Assembly: GCF_023061285.1 (NCBI RefSeq)
Contig: NZ_JAKGAM010000017.1
Location: 1-64,000, forward strand
Length of the DNA: 64,000 bases
Source: Chromohalobacter nigrandesensis
Lineage (GTDB): Bacteria; Pseudomonadota; Gammaproteobacteria; Pseudomonadales; Halomonadaceae
Reading direction: 5' to 3'
Shown: positions 42,246 to 55,713 of the stretch, piece by piece
Numbering within the stretch: the stretch's first letter is position 1
How the letters are laid out: each line of letters opens with the position of its first letter
The notes under the pieces: model-generated
The model's input: the letters and a program-made list of their open reading frames with translations, nothing else
Database searches by the model: none
Told to the model about the DNA's origin: nothing
Made by a program: the position numbers and the translations under genes

Positions 42246-44504
42246 CTATCTTTTTTCTTCGACTTCTAGCCGGTCGACTTTCTGGAAGCCTCGCGACAGC
42301 TTGCTACCCCGGCGCCCACGCTCACCGACGTAATAGTCGAGATCGCGACTCGAGAGCGTCTGCTTGCGCTTGCCGGCATGCACCACTAGCGAGGCGTCGG
42401 CGGGCAACACGGCCAGGTCACGCACGAATTCCTCGCGGTTGGCGGCGCGCGCACCGGGAATATCGAGCATCTTGTTGCCCTTGCCCTTGGCCATGACCGG
42501 CAATTGATCGAGCGGGAACACCAGCAACCGCCCCTCGTTGGAGACCACAGCGATGCGCGTGCCTTCACCTTCCGGCACCGCCACCGGCGGCATGACATTG
42601 CAGCCCTTGGGTACGCTGAGCGCGGCCTTGCCCGCCTTGCTCTTGCCGATCAGATCCTCGAGCCGGGCGATGAAGCCGTAGCCGCCATCGGAGGCCAGCA
42701 GATAGTGTGCCTCGGGCACATCGAGCATCACCCCCACCATGCGCGCCCCGGCGCCGGGGTTAATGCGCCCAGTGATGGGCTCACCCTGGCTGCGGGCCGA
42801 AGGCAGATTATGCGCGCTCAGCGTATAGCTGCGTCCGGCGTCATCGAGCAATACCAGCGGCTGGTTGGACTTGCCGCGTGCGGCCAGATGAAAGCTGTCG
42901 CCCGCCTTGTAGGAAAGCCCGGCGGGGTCGATCTCGTGGCCCTTGGCACTACGAATCCAGCCTTTCTCGGAGAGCACCACGGTAATCGGATCCGCGCCCA
43001 CCAGTTCGACCTCGGACAGGGCCTTGGCCTCGCCGCGCTCGACCAACGGTGCACGCCGTGCATCGCCATAATCGTCGGCGTCCTGGCGCAGTTCGCGTTC
43101 GATCAGGTCGGTCAGTGCCGCGTCGTTACCCAGCAGTTCCTTGAGGCGTTCGCGCTCGGCGCTCAGTTCATCCTGCTCGCCGCGAATCTTCATTTCCTCG
43201 AGCTTGGCCAGGTGCCGCAAGCGCAGTTCGAGAATCGCCTCCGCCTGACGCTCGCTGAGCCCGAAGGCATTCATCAACGCCGGCTTGGGCGCATCTTCCT
43301 CGCGGATGATGCGAATCACCTCGTCGAGGTCGAGATACGCCGCCAGCAAGCCTTCGAGGATATGCAGGCGATCCTCGACCTTATCGAGGCGGTGCTCGAG
43401 TCGTCGCCGCACCGTCGCCCGGCGGAAACGCAGCCATTCGCCCAGGATGGCATCGAGCGCCATGACCCGAGGTCGGCCATCCAAGCCGATCACGTTCAGA
43501 TTGACGCGCACGTTCTTCTCTAGGTCGGTGGTGGCGAAAAGATGCGCCATCAGCGCTTCGACATCGACCTTGCCCGAGCGCGGCACCAGCACCAGGCGCG
43601 TGGGCGTCTCGTGGGTCGATTCGTCACGCAGATCCGCCACCATGGGCAGCTTCTTGGCCTGCATCTGCGCGGCGATCTGCTCGAGCACCTTGGCACCGCT
43701 GACCTGATACGGCAGCGCCGTCACCACCACGTTGCCATCTTCCAGCGTGTAGCGGCCACGCAGCTTCACCGAGCCGCGGCCGCTCTCGTAGAGCTTGCCG
43801 AGATCTGCCGGTGAACTGATGATTTCCGCCTCGGTGGGAAAGTCCGGCGCCGGCACGTAGCTCATCAGGTCGCTGACGCTGGCCTCGGGATGGCGCAGCA
43901 GGTGGCAAGTCGCGTCCACGACTTCGCGCACGTTGTGCGGCGGAATGTCGGTGGCCATGCCTACCGCGATACCGGTCGCACCATTGAGCAGCACATGCGG
44001 CAAGCGCGCCGGCAGTACCGCCGGCTCGTCGAGGGTGCCGTCGAAGTTGGGCGTCCAGTCGACGGTGCCCTGGCCGAGCTCGGCGAGCAGCACTTCGGAG
44101 AACTTCGACAACCGCGCCTCGGTATAGCGCATCGCCGCGAACGACTTGGGATCGTCGGGGCTCCCCCAATTGCCCTGGCCGTCGACCAGCGGATAGCGAT
44201 AGCTGAACGACTGCGCCATCAGCACCATCGCCTCGTAGCAGGCACTGTCACCATGCGGATGAAACTTGCCCAGTACGTCGCCGACGGTACGCGCCGACTT
44301 CTTGTACTTGGCATTGGCATTCAGCGATAGCTCACGCATGGCGTAGACGATGCGCCGCTGGACCGGCTTCATGCCGTCACCGATATGTGGCAACGCCCGG
44401 TCGAGAATCACGTACATCGAATAATCGAGATACGCCTTCTCGGTATATTCCTTGAGGGATAGACGCTCGACGTCGCCTTCCGCTACCTGAATATCCATGG
44501 TCAT
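42246..44504 (-). CDS. parC: DNA topoisomerase IV subunit A
   Basis: 752-aa type IIA topoisomerase subunit that decatenates chromosomes. The breakage-rejoining domain has the quinolone-region [20 protein letters not shown] and active-site Tyr in [10 protein letters not shown]; the C-terminal beta-pinwheel follows. Length and motifs match E. coli ParC. Forms an order parE-parC-serB on the minus strand with a 120-base parE-parC gap that contains a short heptamer element. Confidence 0.97.
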   Translation of the reverse strand: MTMDIQVAEGDVERLSLKEYTEKAYLDYSMYVILDRALPHIGDGMKPVQRRIVYAMRELSLNANAKYKKSARTVGDVLGKFHPHGDSACYEAMVLMAQSFSYRYPLVDGQGNWGSPDDPKSFAAMRYTEARLSKFSEVLLAELGQGTVDWTPNFDGTLDEPAVLPARLPHVLLNGATGIAVGMATDIPPHNVREVVDATCHLLRHPEASVSDLMSYVPAPDFPTEAEIISSPADLGKLYESGRGSVKLRGRYTLEDGNVVVTALPYQVSGAKVLEQIAAQMQAKKLPMVADLRDESTHETPTRLVLVPRSGKVDVEALMAHLFATTDLEKNVRVNLNVIGLDGRPRVMALDAILGEWLRFRRATVRRRLEHRLDKVEDRLHILEGLLAAYLDLDEVIRIIREEDAPKPALMNAFGLSERQAEAILELRLRHLAKLEEMKIRGEQDELSAERERLKELLGNDAALTDLIERELRQDADDYGDARRAPLVERGEAKALSEVELVGADPITVVLSEKGWIRSAKGHEIDPAGLSYKAGDSFHLAARGKSNQPLVLLDDAGRSYTLSAHNLPSARSQGEPITGRINPGAGARMVGVMLDVPEAHYLLASDGGYGFIARLEDLIGKSKAGKAALSVPKGCNVMPPVAVPEGEGTRIAVVSNEGRLLVFPLDQLPVMAKGKGNKMLDIPGARAANREEFVRDLAVLPADASLVVHAGKRKQTLSSRDLDYYVGERGRRGSKLSRGFQKVDRLEVEEKR

Positions 44505-44608
44505 GGGTTCGGAGCCCTATTGGTCGTCATGGAAGATTCACGGGCAGTGCCCGCGCTCAGTGTTCTGGAAAAGCCACGAGCCGCGAGTTTTGGGCTGCGA
44601 ACCCCACT

Positions 44609-47211
<2,603 letters not shown>

Positions 47212-47239
47212 ACCGCACAACCTGTACAAACAGCCAGTA

Positions 47240-48919
47240 TCATGTTGCGTCCTGTGCTTGCCAGATGACATCGAGCAGACCCCGGCTGGAATCATCCAGC
47301 GCCTCGGCACCGCGCCGCGAGGCCAGGATCTGCTCGGTTTCGGAGGCGATCTGCTTGCCTAGCTCCACGCCCCATTGATCGAAGGGATTGATGTCCCAGA
47401 GAGTGGCCTGCACGAACACCTTGTGCTCGTAGAGGGCGATCAACGCACCCAAGGTGCGTGGCGTCAGCCTATCGAGCAGCAGCGTGGTCGAGGGCTGATT
47501 GCCACGATAGCGCTTGTGATTCGGACGCGGGGCGTCGTCGGGCAGCGCCTCGTCACCCAGCATCAGCACCCGCGACTGGGCGACACAGTTGGCCAGCGTC
47601 AAGCGGTGTTGGGCCTTGAGATGCGCCCGGGTGGCCGGATCCTCAACCCGATCATAACGTCGTACCGGGGCGATGAAGTCGCACTCCACCGCCTGGCTGC
47701 CCTGGTGCAGCAACTGATAGAAGGCATGCTGCGCGTTGGGGCCGAGCTGTCCCCAGAGCACCGGACAGGTGGAATACGGCGTGATCTCGCCGCTATTGGT
47801 GACCGACTTGCCGTTGGATTCCATCTCAAGTTGTTCGAGATAACTGGCGAAGTATTCGAGGCGACCGTCATACGGCAGGATCGAGTGCGCGCGCACATCC
47901 AGGAAGTTGACGTTCCAGATGCCCGCCAACGCCAGCAGTACCGGCAGGTTGTCCTCGAGCGGTGTGTCGCGGAAATGGCGATCCATCTCGTGAGCGCCCG
48001 CCAGTAGCTCGCGGAAGTTATCCATGCCTACCGCCATCGCAATGGGCAAGCCAATGGCACCCCATAGCGAATAACGCCCACCGACCCATTCCCAGAAAAG
48101 CAATTGATGACGCGGCTCGATACCCCACTCGCTCATCTTCTCGGGCTTGGTCGAGACGCCGATGAAATGCTGGCGCATCACCAGCTCGCTCATCTGGGTA
48201 TCTTGACCGCCATCGGCCAGGCGCGTCATCAGCCAGTCGCGCGCCGTAGAGGCATTGGACAGCGTATCGATGGTGGTAAACGACTTCGATGACAGCACGA
48301 ACAGCGTGGTGGCGGGATTGAAGCGGGTCAGGTAGTCGGCGAGTTGCGAGCCGTCCATGGTCGAGGCGAAGTGAATGTCGACCTGATGCACGTCACGCGG
48401 GCGGTAATCGGCCAGGGCATGAGTCACCATCAAGGGCCCCAAGTCGGAACCGCCGACGCCCAGGTTCACCACGTCGGTGATCGGCCGCCCCGTGGCGCCG
48501 CGCCATTGCCCAGCGTGACATTTTTCAACCATCGCCTGCATCCGGGCCAGCGTCTCATGGACATCGGGGACGACATCCTCGCCCTCGACCATCAAGCTGG
48601 CCTCGCACGGCAAGCGCAAGGCGGTATGCAAGGCCGGGCGATCCTCGGAGCGATTGACCCGTTCGCCGTTTTGCAAACGCGCGATGGCGCCCTCCAGATC
48701 CGCTTCGCGGGCCAGTTCGAGCAGCATCGACAGTGTCTCGTCACGCCAACGATGCTTGGATAGATCCAGCGTCAGCCCCGCCCCGCGCCGTGTAAACCGT
48801 GCATGACGATCGGAACGCTCGGCGAACAGGCTCTTGAGGTGCACATCGCGCATTTCGGTGGCATGCGCGGCGAGCCTTTGCCAGGCTGGCGAATGATGGA
48901 TCATGGTTGACTGGGTCAT
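47240..48919 (-). CDS. pgi: Glucose-6-phosphate isomerase
   Basis: 559-aa enzyme interconverting glucose-6-phosphate and fructose-6-phosphate. GVGGSDLGPLMV, VLSSKSFTTIDTLSNA, the SVWGAIGLP-like SLWGAIGLPIAM and signature VEC...  GNQPST region are present; the catalytic Glu lies in the GGRYSLW region and His near QLLHQGSQAVECD. AAGGAG is ten bases before the ATG at 48919. It is divergent from cmoA-cmoB. Confidence 0.96.
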   Translation of the reverse strand: MTQSTMIHHSPAWQRLAAHATEMRDVHLKSLFAERSDRHARFTRRGAGLTLDLSKHRWRDETLSMLLELAREADLEGAIARLQNGERVNRSEDRPALHTALRLPCEASLMVEGEDVVPDVHETLARMQAMVEKCHAGQWRGATGRPITDVVNLGVGGSDLGPLMVTHALADYRPRDVHQVDIHFASTMDGSQLADYLTRFNPATTLFVLSSKSFTTIDTLSNASTARDWLMTRLADGGQDTQMSELVMRQHFIGVSTKPEKMSEWGIEPRHQLLFWEWVGGRYSLWGAIGLPIAMAVGMDNFRELLAGAHEMDRHFRDTPLEDNLPVLLALAGIWNVNFLDVRAHSILPYDGRLEYFASYLEQLEMESNGKSVTNSGEITPYSTCPVLWGQLGPNAQHAFYQLLHQGSQAVECDFIAPVRRYDRVEDPATRAHLKAQHRLTLANCVAQSRVLMLGDEALPDDAPRPNHKRYRGNQPSTTLLLDRLTPRTLGALIALYEHKVFVQATLWDINPFDQWGVELGKQIASETEQILASRRGAEALDDSSRGLLDVIWQAQDAT

Positions 48920-49038
48920 GACTCGTACTCTCCTTGACAAGCTTGCTAACGGCCCCCGCAGGTGCACGGCCCCGTCGCGGCGCGTACAATGCCGCCATTC
49001 CCTGTGGCCCCGCCACGCCTCGACTCGCTGAATGTCTC

Positions 49039-49782
49039 ATGAGTGACGCATCTTATCGTGACGCGATCTTTTCGACACCCCTCGACCGGGTGGCCAACTT
49101 TTCCTTCGACGAACAGGTCGTCGCCTGCTTCCCCGACATGATTCGTCGCTCGGTCCCCGGCTATGGCCAGATACTGGGCATGCTGGGCTTGATCGCCGAA
49201 CGCCACCTGCGCTTCGGCGCGCACGTCTACGACCTGGGCTGCTCGCTGGGCGCCGTGACCCTGGCACTCGCCGGGCGACTGCCGCCCGAGGCCTTTACCC
49301 TGACCGGGGTCGACCTGTCACCGACGATGGTCGCCCGAGCACGCGAAACACTTGCCGAAGAATGCCCCGATCATCGCATCGATATCATCGAAGGCGATAT
49401 CCGCCACGTCGATTACCGACCCGCCGGCATGATCGTACTCAACTTCACGTTGCAATTCCTGCCCCCGGAAGATCGCCGCGCGGTCATCGAGCGCCTGTAC
49501 GACGCCCTGGAACCCGGTGGCGTGCTGGTCCTCTCGGAGAAGATCATACTCCCCGACGAGCAGGAAAACGCCTGGCTGGTGGAACGCTATCATGATTTCA
49601 AGCGCGCCAACGGCTACAGCGACATGGAAATCAGCCAGAAGCGCACGGCGCTGGAAAACGTGTTGGTGCCGGACACCCTCGAGGCGCATCACGACCGCCT
49701 GCGTACAGCCGGTTTCACACGCGTCAGCACCTGGTTTCAATATCTCAATTTCGCCTCGATGGTGGCCTTCAAGGATGCCTGA
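49039..49782 (+). CDS. cmoA: Carboxy-S-adenosyl-L-methionine synthase
   Basis: 247-aa class I methyltransferase-fold enzyme making carboxy-SAM from SAM and prephenate for cmo5U34 formation in tRNA. DTPLDRVANFSFDEQVV-like start (here STPLDRVANFSFDEQVV), VYDLGCSLGAVTLAL for the SAM site, and FTLQFLPPEDR. The ATG at 49039 lacks a strong Shine-Dalgarno; the longer frame from 48934 is not family-like. It overlaps cmoB by eight bases. Confidence 0.95.
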   Translation: MSDASYRDAIFSTPLDRVANFSFDEQVVACFPDMIRRSVPGYGQILGMLGLIAERHLRFGAHVYDLGCSLGAVTLALAGRLPPEAFTLTGVDLSPTMVARARETLAEECPDHRIDIIEGDIRHVDYRPAGMIVLNFTLQFLPPEDRRAVIERLYDALEPGGVLVLSEKIILPDEQENAWLVERYHDFKRANGYSDMEISQKRTALENVLVPDTLEAHHDRLRTAGFTRVSTWFQYLNFASMVAFKDA

Positions 49783-50779
49783 CCGCTTCCCGCTCGACCG
49801 TATGCAACGCGCACTATTCGACGCCTTTCTCGACCACGGCCTGACCGCGTGGGTCGCGCGCTTGCCGGAGCAACTTGCCAACGGCCTGGACCGCCGCCGC
49901 TTCGGCGATCTTCCCGCCTGGGAAAAGGCCGTGGCCAAGCTCCCGGCGCTACCCGAGACTCGCCATGTGGCACTCGATCAGGACAGCGTACGGGTCGACG
50001 TGGCCCTCGACGACAGCCGCCGACGCCAGTGCGAGAACCTGCTGCGCAAGTTGATGCCTTGGCGCAAGGGCCCCTACGCTCTTGGTGGAATCGAGATCGA
50101 CACCGAATGGCGTTCGGATTGGAAATGGCAACGTGTTGCACCGCACCTGTTACCGCTCGAAGGGCGCCGGGTACTGGATGTCGGCGGCGGCAACGGCTAC
50201 CACGCCTGGCGCATGGCCGGCGCGGGCGCGGCATTCGTGCTGGTCATCGACCCATCGCCACGCTTCTATTACCAGTTTCAAGCGATACGCCATTTCGTGG
50301 GCGATACCGACGCATGGCGCACGCATTTCCTGCCGGTCGGCATCGAGGATGTTCCCCCGCAACTCGAAGCGTTCGACACCACCTTCTCCATGGGCGTGCT
50401 TTACCACCGCCCTTCCCCGCTAGAGCATCTGGCGCAACTGCGCGACACCCTGCGTCCCGGTGGCGAGCTGGTCCTCGAGACCCTGGTCGTGGAGGGCGAT
50501 GTCACCACCGTGTTCATGCCCGGCGAACGCTACGCCGCCATGCCCAACGTCTACTTCTTGCCCTCATCAAAGGCGCTATCGCACTGGCTCGAGCGCTGCG
50601 GGTTCGAGGACGTGCGCGTCGTCGACGAAGCCCCGACGTCGCTGGAAGAACAACGCAGCACCGCATGGATGACCTTTCAATCGTTGGCCGACTTTCTCGA
50701 TCCCGAGGATCCGACGTTGACCCTCGAAGGCTATCCGGCACCACGCCGGGCCGTGCTGGTGGCGCGCAAGCCCGAGTGA
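49775..50779 (+). CDS. cmoB: tRNA U34 carboxymethyltransferase
   Basis: 334-aa partner of CmoA that transfers the carboxymethyl group to 5-hydroxyuridine at tRNA position 34. LMPWRKGPYALGGIEIDTEWRSDWKW, VLDVGGGNGYHAWRM (SAM loop) and SMGVLYHRPSPLEHL are typical. The ATG sits in AAGGATGCCTGA, overlapping the cmoA stop. Confidence 0.95.
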   Translation: MPDRFPLDRMQRALFDAFLDHGLTAWVARLPEQLANGLDRRRFGDLPAWEKAVAKLPALPETRHVALDQDSVRVDVALDDSRRRQCENLLRKLMPWRKGPYALGGIEIDTEWRSDWKWQRVAPHLLPLEGRRVLDVGGGNGYHAWRMAGAGAAFVLVIDPSPRFYYQFQAIRHFVGDTDAWRTHFLPVGIEDVPPQLEAFDTTFSMGVLYHRPSPLEHLAQLRDTLRPGGELVLETLVVEGDVTTVFMPGERYAAMPNVYFLPSSKALSHWLERCGFEDVRVVDEAPTSLEEQRSTAWMTFQSLADFLDPEDPTLTLEGYPAPRRAVLVARKPE

Positions 50780-50833
50780 CTTATGCTGCTTTGACTTGCG
50801 CTTATGGGACTTGCTCTTCCTCGATATGCGAAC

Positions 50834-50852
50834 GATAATATTTATCATTATC
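50834..50852 (+). promoter_or_regulatory. Fur box
   Basis: GATAATATTTATCATTATC, a 19-mer close to the Fur consensus GATAATGATAATCATTATC, 20 bases before the start codon of the ABC ATPase gene. Suggests induction under iron limitation. Confidence 0.8.
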
Positions 50853-50872
50853 GACGTCGAAGGAGGCCTCTC

Positions 50873-51661
50873 ATGCTGTCGCTCTTCAATACGGCCCTGG
50901 AGGGAACGCCGTGCCTGATGCCCTTCAACGACCGCCTGGTCCCAGGCGAACTACTCGGCATCTGCGGGCCGCATGGCGCCGGCAAGAGTACCCTGATCGG
51001 CTTGCTCGCCGGTCTCTACCGACCCACGCGCGGTAGCATTTGCCTCGACGGCCAGCCCCTGCATTGCTGGCCCAGCAGCTATCGTGCCCAGCGCATCTCG
51101 CATGTCGTCGCACCACCGCAAAGCCTGGCGGATTGGCGCGTGCGCGACCTCGTCGGGCTGGGTCTGCTGGAGAGTTGCTCACGCGTCACGCAACATGGCG
51201 CCAGTTCGCCGCCCTGCCTTCCGCTTGCGGTTGAGACGGCGCTCAATGCACTCGACCTTCAAGCCATGGGCGACCAACGCCTGGGAGAACTCGACCCGGA
51301 GAATGCCCAACGCGCGATGATTGCGCGGTCACTGTGCCAGGTCGCGGCGGCACCCCACTGCCCGTTCCGGCAGCGGCGCGACAACGGCATTCTGCTGCTC
51401 GACCTGGAACCTCTCGCGCCCGAACAGGAGCAACGATTACTTGCCGACCTGAGAGCCGCCTCCCGGCGCCACCGACTGTGCATCGTGGCGGTCATCAGCC
51501 AATGCGATGCAAGCTTGGCATGCTGTGATCGCGTGTGGTGGATGGACGCCGGCTCACGCTGCACCAACCTCACACCGGCGGTGCGTCATGTATTGAAGGT
51601 GCAGGTGGCCCCGCCGAAGGCAGAGACATCTCTCCCGAGGGCGCCAGACGCTACGTCCTAA
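50873..51661 (+). CDS. Orphan HmuV/FecE-like ABC ATPase with degenerate motifs
   Basis: 262-aa ATP-binding protein resembling hemin or siderophore importer ATPases. Walker A is intact (GPHGAGKST, 32-40) and a Q-loop Gln is seen at PPQSLADW, but the LSGGQ signature is replaced by [11 protein letters not shown] (137-147), Walker B reads LLLDLEP so the catalytic Glu is displaced, and the H-loop His is missing (VISQCD). An insertion before Walker B is also like HmuV. It has a Fur box and AAGGAGG, but no permease or binding protein gene nearby. Either a regulatory remnant or a decaying gene. Confidence 0.75.
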   Translation: MLSLFNTALEGTPCLMPFNDRLVPGELLGICGPHGAGKSTLIGLLAGLYRPTRGSICLDGQPLHCWPSSYRAQRISHVVAPPQSLADWRVRDLVGLGLLESCSRVTQHGASSPPCLPLAVETALNALDLQAMGDQRLGELDPENAQRAMIARSLCQVAAAPHCPFRQRRDNGILLLDLEPLAPEQEQRLLADLRAASRRHRLCIVAVISQCDASLACCDRVWWMDAGSRCTNLTPAVRHVLKVQVAPPKAETSLPRAPDATS

Positions 51662-51890
51662 CGTCAATCCGTCTCGAGGGCCGTAGGTTTATGGCAGGCA
51701 GGGACTAACTGGCTGATGTCATTGGCAGGTCGAAATTCTCGGGCGCCGCATTCCTGAAGTCCCGCCTCCAACTACCTACCAGGTCCCATCGTCATTTAGC
51801 CACCATCGCAGAGCGACGGAGGGATGTCAGGCTTGACTATCTCACCTTGAGCTCCCCCCACCTCGCGGCAACGCAGAAACATCGCGAAGG

Positions 51891-52802
51891 TCAATGCGTG
51901 TTGTTCGTCACCCGATCGGCCGTACTCTGCTGATACTGACGCGGTGTCATGCCCTTTTGCTCGCGGAAATGGCGGTTGAAATTGGAAAGGTTGTTGTAGC
52001 CGACCTGAAAGCAGATATCGGCGATGGATTGCCTGCCTTCGAGCAACAGACGGCAGGCATGGCCGATGCGTATCCGCCGCAGAAAGGCGACGAAGGTGTC
52101 ACCGGTAGCGTGCTTGAAAAATCGCGAAAAGGTGGAAGGGGTCATGCCATTTTGCGCGGCCAACGTCGACATGCGCAGTTCTTCATGGAAGTGATCGTGT
52201 ATATAACGCAGCACGGCATCCACTTGCACGGAGGAGGTGTCCTTGGCGTCCAGTCCGTACCCGCAACTGGCCAGAATGCGGTATTCGCCCTGCGAGAGGC
52301 TGCGCAGAATAGTCAGCATGGTCAGTAGCCTGCCGGCATTGTCCTGCTCGCCCATTGTGACCAGCAGCTCGGCACACCGTGCTGCTGCGTCTCCCATAAA
52401 CTCCACACCCTGGGCCGAGTCCTCGATGAGCCTCGACAAGCAGTTTAGCTCCGGACAGAGCGTCATCATGTGTTCCAGCCACTCGCCTTTGAACTGGAGA
52501 ACGACATCACGCCCCTTGATAACGGGCCGTGAGTCATCCGGATCGCTTAACCATGCATGCGGTATGTTTGGGCCCACTAACACTAAATTACCAGGCCCGA
52601 ATCGTCCGATATAATCACCCACGAAATAGTTTCCTTCCGAATAACGGATGAGATGCAATTCATACTCGGGATGATAATTCCAGCGGGCGATAGGTGCGGG
52701 GAAATCGTGGCAGTGCCAGTAGAAACTGAACTTCGGGTCCTGGCTGATGCTCTCGAAGACAGGTGCACCAAGACGAGTATCGTTAAGCTGCGTAGCGATC
52801 AT
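51891..52802 (-). CDS. AraC-family regulator of the sugar/polyol operon
   Basis: 303-aa regulator: cupin-like N-terminal sensing domain (NYHPEYELHLIRYSEGNYFVGDYIGRF, GPNIPHAWLSD) and a C-terminal pair of helix-turn-helix motifs (LRMSTLAAQNGMTPSTFSRFFKHATGD and QSIADICFQVGYNNLSNFNRHFREQKGMTPRQYQ). Divergent from the dehydrogenase-ABC operon across 374 bases, so it most likely activates it in response to the transported sugar alcohol. The 229 bases 51662-51890 beyond its stop hold no gene. Confidence 0.92.
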   Translation of the reverse strand: MIATQLNDTRLGAPVFESISQDPKFSFYWHCHDFPAPIARWNYHPEYELHLIRYSEGNYFVGDYIGRFGPGNLVLVGPNIPHAWLSDPDDSRPVIKGRDVVLQFKGEWLEHMMTLCPELNCLSRLIEDSAQGVEFMGDAAARCAELLVTMGEQDNAGRLLTMLTILRSLSQGEYRILASCGYGLDAKDTSSVQVDAVLRYIHDHFHEELRMSTLAAQNGMTPSTFSRFFKHATGDTFVAFLRRIRIGHACRLLLEGRQSIADICFQVGYNNLSNFNRHFREQKGMTPRQYQQSTADRVTNNTH

Positions 52803-53176
52803 GAGTTATCGGTGCCCCTTTCGACTATGTCACTATGCAAGGCTTCAGCAAACGCCTTCCACTCCAGACGCTTCATTGTCTTCAAATAAAGCAGTTCGTC
52901 GGCCTTTCATGTTCCCGTCTCGATTTATACTTTGGTCACAACCTCTCTTCATTCATAGATTAAACAAACATTCATTCGAGCCTAAAAAGACTTTCGGAAC
53001 AAATATTTATATATTCGCAGGAAAAAGTCTGCAAAAAAGTATCATTCACTCGAAAATTATAGCCTAGCCGTTTTTCCAGCGTGGCGCGTAGCTTCATAGC
53101 TAAGCCTGCGGCGAGTTTGGGCTCACTGATTGAAGACTGTTCTCGCCCATTTTCAATACGACTTGAGAAGAGTGCC
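52803..53176. promoter_or_regulatory. Divergent control region of AraC gene and polyol operon
   Basis: 374 bases, AT-rich in 52930-53070. Two similar direct 11-mers, CATTCATTCGA (52969) and CATTCACTCGA (53043), 74 bases apart, are possible AraC half-sites; this is weak evidence. No gene is supported here. Confidence 0.4.
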
Positions 53177-54223
53177 ATGAAAGCCAAAGCCCTGGTGCTG
53201 GAGAAAAAGCGCGAGCTGTCGTTGCGCGCGATCGACCTGCCGGACCAGCTCGGCCCCGATGACGTGCGCGTGCGCATCCATACTGTCGGCATTTGCGGCA
53301 GCGACGTGCATTACTACACCCACGGCCAGATCGGCCCCTTCGTCGTCCGCGAGCCGATGGTGCTCGGCCACGAAGCGTCCGGCGTGGTGACCGAAATCGG
53401 CCGCAATGTAAGCCACCTTCATGTGGGTGAACGCGTGTGCATGGAGCCTGGTATCCCCGATCCTAACTCTCGTGCCGCCAAGCTGGGCGTCTACAACGTC
53501 GATCCCAGCGTGCGATTTTGGGCCACGCCGCCGGTGCATGGCTGCCTGACACCCGAAGTCGTCCACCCGGCGGCGTTCACCTTCGCGCTCCCCGAATCGG
53601 TATCTTTTGCCGAAGGTGCGATGATCGAGCCGTTCGCGATCGGCATGCAGGCGGTGGTCAAGGCGCGCATGCAGCCGGGGGACGTCTGCGTCGTCACCGG
53701 CGCCGGGCCGATCGGCTTGATGGTCGCCCTGGCGGCGCTGGCGGGGGGCGCCAGCGAGGTACTGGTCTCCGACCTGGTCGAGGAGAAACTGGCAATCGCC
53801 GGGCGCTACGCCGGCATCACCCCCGTTAATGTCTCGCATGAGTCGCTGCGGGAAGCCGTCGACAAGCGCTGCGGCCAGGATTGGGGCGCCGACGTGGTGT
53901 TCGAAGCCAGCGGCAGTCCCAAGGTCTACGACGACATCCTGAACTGCGCCCGGCCCGCTGGCGCGGTCGTGCTGGTCGGCATGCCCGTCGAGCCGGTCAC
54001 CTTCGACATCGTCTCGGCACAGGCCAAGGAGTTACGCATCGAGACGGTATTCCGCTACGCCAATGTCTACGACCGGGCGATCGATCTGATCGCTGCGGGT
54101 AAGGTGGACCTCAAGCCACTGATCAGCGAGACCTTCGATTTCGACCAGAGCATCACTGCGTTCGAGCGCGCCGCGAGCGCACGCCCCCATGACGTCAAGC
54201 TGCAGATCACGCTTGACGCCTGA
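53177..54223 (+). CDS. Sorbitol/xylitol dehydrogenase family alcohol dehydrogenase
   Basis: 348-aa zinc MDR enzyme, probably oxidising a polyol to a ketose with NAD+. Catalytic zinc ligands: Cys in [10 protein letters not shown], His-Glu in GHEASG; Rossmann motif [11 protein letters not shown]. The structural-zinc cysteines usual after MEPG are absent ([21 protein letters not shown] instead), as in some sorbitol dehydrogenases. ATG at 53177 after GAGAAGAG. First gene of the operon, 53 bases before the binding protein gene. Confidence 0.9.
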   Translation: MKAKALVLEKKRELSLRAIDLPDQLGPDDVRVRIHTVGICGSDVHYYTHGQIGPFVVREPMVLGHEASGVVTEIGRNVSHLHVGERVCMEPGIPDPNSRAAKLGVYNVDPSVRFWATPPVHGCLTPEVVHPAAFTFALPESVSFAEGAMIEPFAIGMQAVVKARMQPGDVCVVTGAGPIGLMVALAALAGGASEVLVSDLVEEKLAIAGRYAGITPVNVSHESLREAVDKRCGQDWGADVVFEASGSPKVYDDILNCARPAGAVVLVGMPVEPVTFDIVSAQAKELRIETVFRYANVYDRAIDLIAAGKVDLKPLISETFDFDQSITAFERAASARPHDVKLQITLDA

Positions 54224-54276
54224 ACTCGCCAGCCAGAAAGCACACTGGACCTGAACCTACCAAGAGGTGAACAACA

Positions 54277-55710
54277 ATGACCCAGTTCAAGCGTCGCGAC
54301 ATACTGAAAGGAATAGGCGGACTCGCCGGCCTATCGTTGATGGGTGCAGGCCCACTGCGAACGGCCCTGGCCCAAGGCATGGCCAGCGATGAGGCCTGGA
54401 AGCAGGCCAGTGGCACCACCATCCAATTCATCTCCGAGAACACGCCGCCAACCACCGCCATCGCCGCCAACCTGGCGTCTTTCCAGGAACTCACCGGCAT
54501 CACCGTCAACATCACCGAAATGCAGCTAGGTGCGCTGGTACAGAAGGTCGCGCTGGACTTCGGCGCCGGACGCAGCTCATTCGACGTAATCTATGCCGAC
54601 CCCTACCAGGTGCTCGCGCCTTACCATCGCGGCCTGGTGGATCTCAACACCTTCATCAACGACGACCAGCAACCGGTCGTGCCCAAGGGCATCGAGGATT
54701 TCATCCCCTCGCAGTTGGCCGCCGCCGGCCGTTTCGAAGACAAGGAAAGCCTGTATACCCTGCCCTACGACTGCCCGACGATGATCTGGATCTACCGTCG
54801 CGACCTGTTCGAAAAATACCACGACCAGATGCAGCAGGATCTCGGCTTCGATCCGATGCCATCGGACAGCACGACCTGGGAGCAGTACTACCAGATCGCC
54901 GAGTGGTTCAGTAACGGCAACGCCAGCGAGGTCAAGTACGGCACCGGCCACCAGGCCCAGCAGTACGACTCGCTGATGTGCGACTTCTCCAACGTGCTGT
55001 TCGCCTACGGCGGTAGCTATTTCGCCAACGGCCAGCAGGTCGGCCTGCTTGGCACCGACTCGCCCGGCGCCTGCCAGTTGACCAGCGAGGCCGCGCTGGA
55101 AGCGGCGCGCTTCTACCAGAAGCTGCTCAAGATCGCCCACCCCGGCAGCACCAGTTGGGACTGGACCGGGGTTGCCAACGCCTTCCAGAACGGCGAGTTC
55201 GCGATGATGCCCGAGTGGCACGAGTTCGCCGGCGCGCTGGAAAGCTCCGATCTGCAAGGTAAGGTCGGCTACGCACCGCTGCCCAAGGGCCCGGCGCGCA
55301 GCGTCAACCTGTGGGGCGGCACCGGAATCGGCATCAACGCCAACGCCTCTGCCGAGAAGCAGAAGGCAGCCTGGCTATTCCTGGTCTGGGCGACCTCGCC
55401 GCAGACCCAGCTAATGGGACTGAAGAGCAAGGTCGGCGGCGGCACGCCCACTCGCCAATCGGTTTACGACATGCCCGAGGTCAAGGCCGCCAGTACCCCG
55501 CCCACCGATATGCCCAACATGCTCACGGCGGACACCATGCTGGTCGCCTGGCAGGACGACTACATCGGCCTGCGACCCAAGATCGCCCAGTGGAACGAGG
55601 TCGACACGGTGATCTTCACCGAGCTCTCGAAGATGCTGGCGGGCCAGATGTCCCCCGAGGAAACCATGCAGAGCGCCAAGCAGCGCATCGATCGTATCGT
55701 AGGGGCATAA
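54277..55710 (+). CDS. Sugar/polyol ABC transporter binding protein (Tat signal)
   Basis: 477-aa periplasmic substrate-binding protein of family 1. The N-terminus FKRRDILKGIGGLAGLSLMGAG looks like a twin-arginine signal (RRDILK), so it would be exported folded. The mature part has TGITVNITEMQLGALVQKVALDF and the periplasmic-binding layout (PYDCPTMIWIYRRDLFEKY, FAMMPEWHEFAG). Located upstream of two permease genes. Confidence 0.88.
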   Translation: MTQFKRRDILKGIGGLAGLSLMGAGPLRTALAQGMASDEAWKQASGTTIQFISENTPPTTAIAANLASFQELTGITVNITEMQLGALVQKVALDFGAGRSSFDVIYADPYQVLAPYHRGLVDLNTFINDDQQPVVPKGIEDFIPSQLAAAGRFEDKESLYTLPYDCPTMIWIYRRDLFEKYHDQMQQDLGFDPMPSDSTTWEQYYQIAEWFSNGNASEVKYGTGHQAQQYDSLMCDFSNVLFAYGGSYFANGQQVGLLGTDSPGACQLTSEAALEAARFYQKLLKIAHPGSTSWDWTGVANAFQNGEFAMMPEWHEFAGALESSDLQGKVGYAPLPKGPARSVNLWGGTGIGINANASAEKQKAAWLFLVWATSPQTQLMGLKSKVGGGTPTRQSVYDMPEVKAASTPPTDMPNMLTADTMLVAWQDDYIGLRPKIAQWNEVDTVIFTELSKMLAGQMSPEETMQSAKQRIDRIVGA

Positions 55711-55713
55711 CTC

